DNA from: Coriolopsis trogii
Lineage: Eukaryota; Basidiomycota; Agaricomycetes; Polyporales; Polyporaceae
Assembly: GCA_020543525.1 (NCBI GenBank)
Contig: JAHYIO010000003.1
Location: 1,364,001-1,428,000, forward strand
Reading direction: 5' to 3'
Length of the DNA: 64,000 nucleotides
In this document: piece after piece, positions 55,752 through 64,000 of the stretch
Numbering within the stretch: the first letter of the stretch is position 1
How the letters are laid out: every line of letters starts with the position of its first letter
Made by a program: the position numbers and the translations under genes
The notes under the pieces: model-generated
Seen by the model: only the letters and a program-made list of their open reading frames with translations
Told to the model about the DNA's origin: nothing
Database searches by the model: none

Positions 55752-56893
55752 TCATCTGAGCGCATACCTGGGCATGATCTCTGTTTAGCAAGGACGTGCC
55801 TTTCGAGGAGCCAGACGTACATTTTAACCGGATACAGGCCTTCAGGGAAGCCTTTCTGAGTCTCTTCCTGAATGAGTTTCAATCCAGCTTCTGCAAAGGC
55901 TTGCTTCCAGGCAAGATCAGACCTTCCACAGCAGAGTGAGTGCCGAAGAAACCAGCCGGAGTTAGCAGCAGTGTATTCTAACCTTGTCAGACTCGAATCG
56001 CTTTCGTCGAACACTGCACGCGGGCCTCCCTCTTCCGAGCAAGTGTTTTCCTTCACTAGGATGAGACTCCGCTGGGGATCGCGCAGCGCAGACTTGCATC
56101 GGCGGAAGAACGCAACGAGGTCAGGGTCGCTCAGCGCGCCAAGGCACCAGTCGCATATCACGACGTCGAAGCCGTCGTCCAGGTCATCCTTGTCTTGTGG
56201 TGGTACGTACCCAACGCGCCCGAGAACCTTCGTCTTCGGATTGGTGTATGCCGCGCTCGGGCGGACAGGATCAAAGTCCTGAAGGGTTGCCTGTACGAAC
56301 GTGACGCTCTTCGTCTTGTCGCGGATGCCTTTCCAGGGTACGACCTCAAGCTCGTGGCTCTGGCCTTCGCCATCTGGCACGGACACGGAAAATGGGGACG
56401 CGGCCTCACTCGCTTTGCCACGCTGGAGAGCTTGGTTGACGAAGACGTCGACGGGCTCGACGAGGATGATGTCTGAGAAGAGGTGGAGAAGGACGTCTGC
56501 GGTCACACGACCGACCCCTGCGGCAACATCGAGTGCACGGGTGCGTCTGCGGGCGACATCGTCTGGGACGTGCAGAGGTCGGATAGCGGAGGGAACGGTG
56601 CAGAGCTCCGGCAGGAGGTACATGAGGAATTGTCGGCTTCCGAGAGCGTCCACTCTGGGTAGTGACTGGGTGGGGTTCGTTCAGCCGGGACAGGGCACTA
56701 CATTCAGTCAGCCTGCTAGACGCACCCCAGTCCCAAATCCGCCTGTGAATAGATATCATTGTGGGCAAACTCAGAGCTAGGTGAACGGCCTACCGAGAAC
56801 ACCGTCGTAGTTTGCGGGTTGGGAGGCCCAGTACTTGATGCCCTCTTCGACATCAGGATCGGGCAATGGTTCCTGAGCCATCTCGGGGTCCAT
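55752..56893 (-). CDS. NTM1: Alpha-N-terminal protein methyltransferase NTM1
   Basis: Four exons on the complement: 55752..55767, 55821..56665, 56726..56742, 56794..56893; 325 residues. NTM1/TAE1 enzymes methylate the alpha-amino group of proteins starting X-Pro-Lys after Met removal, for example ribosomal proteins. Supporting sequence: the start region with EGIKYWASQPANYDGVLGGFG, the SAM-binding motif ALDVAAGVGRVT near residue 79, DIILVEPVDVFV, FDVVICDWCLGALSDPDLVAFFRRCK and LVKENTCS. The C-terminus becomes VKMYALR only if the last 53-nt intron is removed, the expected ending. Two exons are very short (17 and 16 nt). The protein is about 90 residues longer than typical homologues, owing to inserts after VEPVDVFV and before FDVVICDW. 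It is divergent from CSM3. Confidence 0.91.
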
Positions 56894-57073
56894 AGTGCAG
56901 GAGTGCAGAGCAGACACAAGAGACAAAGTACAAAGGCCAGATCAAACTGGCGGGGGTCAAGAACTTCTTGAAGATGTGACGCATATGAGTTGTGACAGGC
57001 GCGTGACAGACGCGTCTGTGGCACGCGCGCGTTCGGTCACACGCGTCAACAACTCTCGTCCGTGACCTCCACA
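56894..57073. promoter_or_regulatory. Divergent promoter, NTM1 / CSM3, with two ACGCGT boxes
   Basis: 180 bp between the start codons. ACGCGT occurs at 57010..57015 and 57041..57046, that is 64 and 33 bp before the CSM3 start; further GCGCGC/GGCGCGTG sequence lies between and beside them. These match MBF (MluI cell-cycle box) sites, in keeping with S-phase expression of CSM3. Confidence 0.55.
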
Positions 57074-58543
57074 ATGGCCTCTCTCGACGACATCTGGAAC
57101 AACCCCGCAGAAACTGTATCTAGTAACCTCAAGTCTCCGTTGAGCACTGGACGCGACGACGACGACGATGAAGTGCGTAGGAATCCTAAGCCACGTCGGT
57201 CGGCGGCGCGTCCTCTCTTCCTCGACTCTGATTCCGAGAACGAAGCCCCTACCTCGGGAAAGCCATATTTTGCTGTCAACAAGAACGCGTCTAAGCCGGA
57301 CATTGACGCTTTTTGGGATGATCTCGACGCGGAGCCGGACACGGCCTTCAAGCAGCTCGCCCCGTCCCTCGACGTTGACGCGTTGAAAAGACAAGCAGAC
57401 GCCGCCATCTCGCTCACACCGCACCAAATTCTACCAAGCAGCTCCCCTCCAAGAGACTTGGGCGATGAAGACGAGGGTGGGAAAGCGAAGGGGAAAGGGA
57501 AGAATGCAAAGGATGGCCTGAAGAAGCGGAAACGGCCTACGCTTGATGAGGGGAGACTGCTGGGACCCAATGGCTTCCCTGTGCTCTTGAAGCAGGCGAA
57601 GGACTTCAAGCCGAAAGGAAAAGGTCACGAGGTACGCAGCTGTAGAATTGACTGTCCCTTGCACATCCTCACGGGGTCGAACTCTGCAGTTATCGGACCT
57701 CAATAGATTGCTGAACGTCTACCAATTCTGGTCACACAAGATGTACCCAAACACTCAATTCATTGACACGGTTCAGCGCGTAGAGAAACTATGTCATACG
57801 AAGCGTATGCACGTACGTCCATGATAATATCCCTTCTACGCGTTGTGTCTCACGCATCGCGATAGGTTGCACTCAGTGTCTGGCGCGACGAAGCGAAAGG
57901 CCTCATCAACGGCCACAAAATCCCTGACCCCAACAACCCCGACCGATCAGGTAGCGCAAGCGACAGCGATCACGACGATGCAGCAGGACCCAACGACATC
58001 CCTATAGCCACTGAAGACGAACGTTCGTCTCCAGCGCCCTCACGCGGCCCGTCCCTTCCTCCATCTTCCGCGTCCGAACCAGGCGGGCTGGATGACGACT
58101 TCGACATCGACGCGATGATTGCCGAGGAGGAGGCCGCATGGGCACAACAAGCATCTGCTTCTACTTTTGCTCATGAGACGCGTCCGACCGCCGCGTCTTC
58201 GAGCATCGACGCTCCAGACTTGGACGATGACGAGGCGATGTGGGATGCTATGGGCGACGTACCGCACCAGCCATACGTCTCGCCCGACCGACCATCTGCC
58301 CCTGCGCCTCACAAGCGGACCCAAGACGAGGACGAGGATATGTGGGACTTGGTGCCAGATCTTGAGATGGAAGATGCACATGCGGGCGCCAAGGCACCAA
58401 CCCCTTCTTCTGGCGGCGACGAGGGACCCGCTGCAGACCCGTCGCAACTCAAGGATGTTGTTACCGGCACGGGTGGACTGGTCGGCGCTGACCCTACCAG
58501 GCCGGCAACGAACGACGAGGGTTGGGACGAGATGTACGCATAG
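57074..58543 (+). CDS. CSM3: Replication fork protection protein CSM3 (Swi3/TIPIN)
   Basis: Three exons: 57074..57631, 57690..57812, 57866..58543; 452 residues. With Tof1/Timeless it stabilises stalled forks, supports the S-phase checkpoint and promotes sister-chromatid cohesion. The Swi3 domain spans residues ~165-250: RLLGPNGFPVLLKQAKDFKPK, then after a splice LNRLLNVYQFWSHKMYP, TQFIDTVQRVEKLCHTKRMH and VALSVWRDEAKG. The remainder is disordered and acidic. Short C-terminal clusters (DDDFDIDAMIAEEEAAW; DEAMWDAM; DEDMWDLVPDLE) resemble RPA-binding acidic motifs of TIPIN, which is an inference. All splice junctions are phase 0 and canonical. Confidence 0.93.
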
Positions 58544-58563
58544 GACTTGACTTGACTTGACTT
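58544..58563. repeat. Four tandem GACTT units
   Basis: GACTT repeated four times immediately after the CSM3 stop codon. A short tandem repeat in the 3' UTR, with no known role. Confidence 0.7.
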
Positions 58564-59274
58564 TTACCATATAAGTTATTGCTTCTCGTTTCAAAGCCAG
58601 GTCTGTACCGGATATTGGGACGTATAAGCAACACCATTGTCTTGTGGGAGGTGTGAGTCAGTAGCTCAGCATCTGTTTTCCAGCAGGCTATGAGCCCTGA
58701 CCAGCAACTCTGAGGACAAGTCAGCGTGAGTCGAACGCCCAACATGACCGAGTGATGCGTCGTTTAACATTACCAGATGGCTCGAAACGTCTGGTGTGTT
58801 GTACCGTTCATACAAACTGCTATGAACATTCCAACCTGCAGAATTACACTGAACTGACGATCGAACATGATATACAATGAAAGCACGTTCAACGCCATTA
58901 CTAGCGATACTGTACGCGAACCAAGATGATAAAACACTATGCTATCTAATGCTTTTGCTTTGTTATGGCAGACTGACGGTGGCCTCATGATAGGTATACG
59001 ATATGTACACTGGACGGGTTGGACACAAAAACGCAGAGAAAACAAGACGGAATAGAATACATATGACCTAGGATTTTCAGCACTGGAAATGAGCGGAATA
59101 GGATCCAAGAAAGAACTATATGTACAGTTTGGATTTCGGGCAAGCCAGCACACAACGATCGCCTCTCATGGCGGACCACAGCGAACAAGTGTACCGAAGG
59201 ATGAGGAGGGGAATTTTGCGATGGATGACAAGAAACAGCGCCGCGTGCGCCGTAGCAGCAGGTGACAGTGGAGC
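58544..59274. other. Intergenic between convergent CSM3 and the small unknown gene
   Basis: 731 bp, AT-richer than its neighbours, bounded by two stop codons, so it should hold two 3' UTRs. No coding frame is convincing. Confidence 0.5.
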
Positions 59275-59871
59275 TCATTTGCTCTCCCGGGGCTTGAGGA
59301 AGTTACCGACCGCGTTGCTCGTGAGGTACTTCAGGCGAAGAGCGTCCAGAAGAGCCTGCGACGTGTCAAGGTCGTCAGCGCCCGCCGGCGGGAACACAAT
59401 GGGGCTGGAAGACATGTTCGACTTACCGAGAAAGCGGCGGCGACCTTGCTCCGACCCAGCCGCTCTAACCCAGGGATCTCGCCTTCGTCATACTCCACCC
59501 CGACAACGGGGAGGTCTAACTCGGCTGGGTAAAGATCGTTGTCGGGGAGCGGTTGGCATTGAACGACAGGGTTCTGAGAAGAGAGGGGAGGCGGTAAGTG
59601 ACCGGTTTTCGCGTCAACATGCGTTTCGACGTACCGCAGACGGGGCAAAGGGAGGCTGCGGCGCGGGAGAGTGGCGATAGTCGACGGTTTTCTGATAGAA
59701 GTTTGTGAGGATGAGCGATGAGATGATGTGGGAACGGCGCACCATCAGCTGTCTACGGGCATGGCGAGACGCGTTCGACGGTCGAGGGTATGGGTGGTAA
59801 CGATCGAGGAAACTGGAGCGATACGCCGGCAGGCGGGATGGATCGAAGTCGTGCGCCTCTACTTTCGACAT
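59275..59871 (-). CDS. Small protein of unknown function, 154 aa
   Basis: Three exons on the complement: 59275..59355, 59427..59573, 59635..59871; all junctions phase 0 with canonical GT-AG sites. The predicted protein has a polar N-terminus with DFDPSRLPAYRSSFLDRYHP, a basic helix (ASRHARRQLMVRRSHIISSL), a Pro-rich loop, an acidic segment LDLPVVGVEYDEGEIPGLE and a C-terminal helix (SKVAAAFSALLDALRLKYL). No signal peptide or membrane span is evident. An upstream in-frame ATG at 59913 would add 14 residues. I do not recognise the family. Clean splicing and a well-ordered composition argue that it is a real gene. Confidence 0.6.
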
Positions 59872-62800
59872 CACAAACGCAAATGAGGGATAGGGCGGAT
59901 CGAAGCGCCACATGCGTATATTAAGCTTTAGATACGGGCGAAACAAGGGAGAGGCGGACTACGGGTGCAAGTCGTGCAAGAACGAGCGGTAAGGGAGGGA
60001 TGCAGCCGCTGCACAGAGCCAAAGAGGCCAGCTGTACAGCTAAGCGGGTGGGAGGGAGGAAAGAGGGAGGGGGAGAAATTTGAGCCCACTCCGCCCTCTT
60101 AAAAGGAAGAACGGCGAGCAATGAGTTAAGAAATCGTGGTTCCAGAGATGTGCAACCGGTTTGGCTCGCTTGGTTCCGGTTGGGCGACCACCGCCGGGCC
60201 CAGCGCGTCGGGCCCAGTGCTCCCCAAGATCTGTGCCTCGGCGGCACAAAAATGCCTCCGCGAACCTCACTGGCTCATCCACCAAGCGATCACCCCCTAC
60301 CCCGCAATAACATGGATGCCCGCCGGTGAATGCCCGCCAGTCTGCTGTCCATCCATGACGTCGTAGCTCTTACGTTCATCATATGACCTGTAGTAACTGG
60401 AGGCGGCGGATGAGAAAGGCAAGGCCACTCAACGTGTAAGCCTTCACCTCTTGGCATACGAACGCGATCCGCGCATCACTCTTCCCCCCCTTTACTCTGC
60501 TAGCAGGACATAGTGCATCTGCGGCCTTCTGTCATATCTCTACGACATCTAAGCTTCGTATTGTCTGTTAAGGGGGACCACCCAGGTAACCTGGTGAGCG
60601 GGCACTCTTGTTGCTTTGGGACAGTGATTGTTCCATGCAATCTTCCCGCTGGCGCATCATTACGACAGATGAACATCGCTTACATTGAGCCAATGACCCT
60701 TATTCAGCCCGTAGGAAGGATTTTGTCAGTGCCTTGGGGCACTGGTTGTCTGGTCTCAATCCATCCTACGGCCTGATAGTGGTCACATCCCACGTGACGT
60801 GTCACCCGGCGTCTATGGGTTATAGGCTCCGGGGACGAAGATGGTGAGTCTAACCACAACCAACGCCTTCCATGCAAGCCAATCCGATTGCTAAACTGAG
60901 AATCTCAGACTGTGGCCTCTTGGACTGCCTCAAGCTCAACGTGTGCATCATCAAGCTCAAGGCAAAGACAATGAAAAACAGGCAGAATACCAACTTCGAG
61001 GGACAAAGCCTCGACAAGTGTTCAAAAGGGGGAGAAGATCGCAACAGCAAATGAATGTCTTCAAGTGTGGGCAGCAAGAACCGACAACATCAACGAACGA
61101 CAATGCATGAACGTACCGGGAGGTGATGAGCTGCACGGGCCCGTGCAATGCTCTTGACTCCGATATAATGCCACTCGGACGGTTGGGAAGATAAGTGTGA
61201 ACGTGAAATTCCTCTTCGTTGTGGTCAACAGCTCCTGAGAGAGTAACATGATCGGATGGTTGTTAGCAGCCGGTCGGTGATGTTGCTCTTGAAGTTGATG
61301 TTCGTGTTCTTTGTGTGTTGAAGACCAATGAGCTCCCGAAGTCGCATTGCCTCGCGAAGATGGACGTGAAGATGCGCCAGCGAAGATACGCCCGGAAGGA
61401 AGAGGCATGAAGAGAAAACAAGCAAGAGATTCCATCGAGTTTTCCAGCCGCAAGTTGTTGTCGCGCGACCGGGCGGCACCAGCCTGCGATGGGGAGCAGG
61501 GATTCGTCCGAACAAGCAGAAAGCCCATGTCGAAGAGTCTGACCAAGGGATATATCGACAATTGCAACGTTCTCGCAAGAGGGAGGGCGCGGTGGGTATT
61601 GAGAGAGTGGAGGCAGCGGCTTGACCCAATCTCAGTCTACGACCTCGTGGAAACTCCGCCCGCATACGGTACCCCACCGCCACCGTTGCTCGTTTCTCCA
61701 CCTCCCCATTGTCTGCCTATCCTATCTCTTACCCTCCTAACATCCTCTGATACCAAGAGAAATAGAACAACATCCTCAAACTGGACCAAGAGGCACGGAA
61801 CCCACGGAGACTTCAAAACTATGGCTTCAAAACTATGCCTGGATCCTGGCGACGACATTCCCTCGAAACACCCTCTCTCCGTCACCATTCCACTGAGGAC
61901 CTCTTCCAGCGGGGTAGACATCCATTTTGGCGAGACAAACGTATTCTAGTCTTGGGATCCTGATCGTATCCTGGTCTCGAATGCCGGACGTACGAGACCA
62001 ATGGCATGCGCCTTCCTCTAAAATCTTCGGAGCCACTTGCCCTCTAACCCACCTCCTCTATCGTCCTCTACCATCCTTCCCTCTCTCGTCTTCAGACACT
62101 CCAAGCAACACCTGAAGATGTAAGGGGCTGCATGGACTGGACATTCTCCTTCGATGTAGGCTGATTTCGAAAAGAATGAGTGATCCACAACCAGGGCATG
62201 ATCCTCGGATGGTGAATACGCTCCAATCTGTCTTCTCGCACCATCGAACCAATCGTTCAAAAACTCCACACCGCTTTGCACAACAGATCCAAGGGAACAC
62301 ATTTGCGATTTCTGACAGCGGGAAACATTCCTCAGAGTCTGTCACTAAACCCGACTCTCCATCTGGGTATCTCGTTTTTCCCCCTCGATTTGTCTTCGAT
62401 GGTTCCCAAGCTCCCCTTCTCCTCAGCAGGTATTGCGAGTTACGGGCGCCGCAGGAGAGTGGTCGACAGTTGGAATGGGTGGAAGCTGGTACGTCGCCCT
62501 TCGCATATAACCAGATCTTCTCCCCATTCCCATGGGACCCTGTATGCTCACACCTCCCCCGAGCGATTACAATCGACAGTCGTTGGTTATAATGACCTTC
62601 TTTCTCCCACATTACGTCCACAGCATGCACAACATCTCGCTACTCGCAGTCAATATACTAGCAAGAATGTTGGCGCGTCATGAAGCCTCCTCGCATTTTG
62701 GTTGCCGAGATTGCCCCTTCATTCAACGTCCAAACGTCACGACGCATTGCCGTAAGTGCATTTAAAGGATTGCGCTGGCGTCGTACCGGAACCGACGGCC

Positions 62801-63512
62801 ATCTCGTACATGTGTGCGTGCTTGTATGTGTGGCTCATCGCTGCAGTGCTCCAGGGCCATGGTGTGCCCTGCGAAAATCCCTATTTCATCGTGGCCGTTC
62901 TCCAGTTGATGTTCTCATGCACTGCACTACGCATCCATCAAATTGCGTGAGTCAAATCAGTCTTCGAAGCGCATGCGGTACCCTAGTTCTGACTACTTGT
63001 CCTTGACCTTGATGGAACATACAGGCATGATTCTTATCTATGATCGCAAGATCTCATAGAGAACCGTCCAGCGGACGTTCTCAGCATGGAAGTTCGTCGA
63101 CGATTGCCGATGCCTTCCTGCCAGTGAGGCACGCGGTGAAACGCCCGTCAACATGGACCTGCTGAGTTCACGTCCTCAGAGAGTGCTTGTAGGGATTGGT
63201 CTTCACGAAGTCAGTACACGACGCGTAGTCTGAGACCTTGCTGGCCTCTGCCATGTGGTAGCTGTAGTTTGCACGTTATGTACATTTGTACACGTTTCAG
63301 GAATACAAACCGCATTATTTTGGAGTTCGTGATACATATGCCCAACTCGAGAGGAACTTGTATGGCAATTCATGCCAAGTGCAGTCCGGTCCGGTCATCC
63401 GACATTGTGCGCCTTCTCCGGATACGGCGTCGCGACTAGCTCATCTTGTTTCTTCATCTTCAGTTTCCTTTACGCGACCATAGTCCCTCCAGTTCCAAAC
63501 ATATCCACCACA
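59872..63512. other. Gene-poor 3.6-kb stretch
   Basis: No gene could be established. The first ~200 bp should be the promoter of the unknown gene at 59.3-59.9 kb. From about 62.1 to 63.0 kb, short plus-strand frames bordered by splice-like sites occur, for example a frame containing GIASYGRRRRVVDSWNGWKL near 62.40-62.49 kb followed by a GTACGT donor, and MKPPRILVAEIAPSFNVQTS near 62.68 kb followed by GTAAGT. They do not assemble into a recognised protein. No transposase, reverse transcriptase or long terminal repeat is visible. Confidence 0.45.
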
Positions 63513-64000
63513 ATGGCACATCTAACTATTCTGCGTGCATACGCAGACAGGGTCGACCCCAACACCCTCCCGCCCACCGTCAAGCTCTGCCACACGGACG
63601 CCACCCTGACCATATTCGACATCTACCCAAAGTCAACATACCACCACCTCCTCATCCCCTTCATCCGCCCGCCGCTCAAGGCGTCTGACCTGAACGACAT
63701 TCGCTCGGTCCTGCAGCTCCCGCGCGAGCAGGCGAAGGCGCTGCTGCAGAGGATGCGCCGGGACGCGCTGGAGGCCAAGGCGCTCATCGAGGAGGAGATG
63801 GTGCGCGAGCATGGTTTCAAGTGGGGGATACAGATGGGCTTCCACGCCGTGCCGTCGCTCCAGTACGTCCCCATCGCTGTCAAACACATCCGGTGTGTTG
63901 CGTTCTCTGCTCGGTGCAGTCTCCTACACGCTCGCCGTTCGTTGCGTCCACCTCCCAGCTTTCGCCGCCCGTCCATGGTCGTATCCGGCAGGTGTAGATA
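63513..64000 (+). CDS. HIT/aprataxin-like protein, 5' end (3' partial)
   Basis: The first exon runs 63513..63862 and ends before a GTACGT donor; the rest is intronic or beyond the window. The ~116 visible residues include TDATLTIFDIYPKSTYHHLLIPF, a helical insert, and EHGFKWGIQMGFHAVPSL. The first block matches the start of a HIT domain (substrate-contacting D-x-Y-P-K-x-x-x-H), and the last is the segment that in aprataxin/Hnt3 comes just before the catalytic H-x-H-x-H triad. The triad itself would be in the next exon, outside the window. Aprataxin removes AMP from aborted DNA ligation ends. The assignment is fairly likely, but another HIT-family hydrolase is possible. Confidence 0.65.
   Translation, partial: MAHLTILRAYADRVDPNTLPPTVKLCHTDATLTIFDIYPKSTYHHLLIPFIRPPLKASDLNDIRSVLQLPREQAKALLQRMRRDALEAKALIEEEMVREHGFKWGIQMGFHAVPSLQYVPIAVKHIRCVAFSARCSLLHARRSLRPPPSFRRPSMVVSGRCR

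Noticed and set aside
59921..60285. Minus-strand open frames rich in Pro/Leu/Arg near 60 kb
   Set aside because: GC-rich chance frames just upstream of the small unknown gene; they lack start context and any family signature.
61347..61949. A 200-codon plus-strand open frame in the gene-poor region
   Set aside because: No splice continuity, no recognisable family, Pro/Thr-rich low-order composition. Overlapping open frames exist on the opposite strand.

Overview
This window is a gene-dense piece of a basidiomycete (Agaricomycotina-like) nuclear genome. About two dozen protein-coding genes are tightly packed on both strands. They are broken by many introns, most 45-65 nt long with GT...AG ends, and separated by intergenic gaps often only 70-350 bp wide. 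The proteins are eukaryotic throughout, and there is no operon structure. I built the gene models by eye from splice signals, reading-frame continuity and recognised protein families. Exon lengths were checked so that every model keeps frame from start to stop.

Layout. 0-1.7 kb: the 3' end of an unrecognised gene and an intron-containing tRNA-Val(CAC). 1.7-13.5 kb: a KRE2/MNT1-type mannosyltransferase, the phosphatidylinositol 4-kinase PIK1, the TRAPPII subunit TRS120 (divergent from PIK1) and VPS55. 13.9-22.9 kb: a kinesin-5, the elongation factor ELF1 (divergent from it) and a kinesin-1 heavy chain. 24-35 kb: a Pumilio/PUF RNA-binding protein, an RPAP3-like TPR protein and the COPII scaffold SEC16. 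35.4-37.2 kb: a divergent OST3/OST6-DPM2 pair. 37.3-45.4 kb: a 21-exon gene for a ~2,350-residue protein with two C1-type zinc modules, which I could not place firmly. 45.8-53.2 kb: a DUF4211 protein with a PIP-like box, an atypical protein kinase, an RRM protein, TAF13 with a long Q/P/Y-rich extension, and the exosome subunit RRP4. 55.7-59.9 kb: the N-terminal methyltransferase NTM1, the fork-protection protein CSM3 and a small unknown protein. The last bases hold the 5' end of a HIT/aprataxin-like gene. Two gene-poor stretches (53.2-55.75 kb and 59.9-63.5 kb) contain only weak, unassigned coding hints.

How the genes relate. A large share serve the secretory pathway: ER glycosylation (OST3, DPM2), ER exit (SEC16), Golgi PI4P and Rab activation (PIK1, TRS120), Golgi mannosylation (KRE2-like) and late-endosome sorting (VPS55). 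Two divergent promoters pair functionally linked genes: PIK1 with TRS120, and OST3 with DPM2. A second group works in cell division and replication (kinesin-5, CSM3, perhaps the DUF4211 protein). Their promoters carry ACGCGT (MluI cell-cycle box) hexamers, which suggests G1/S control. No clear mobile element, CRISPR array or secondary-metabolite cluster is visible. The best candidates for undescribed biology are the giant tandem-C1 protein, the DUF4211 protein with its PIP-like box, and the small unknown gene at 59.3-59.9 kb.
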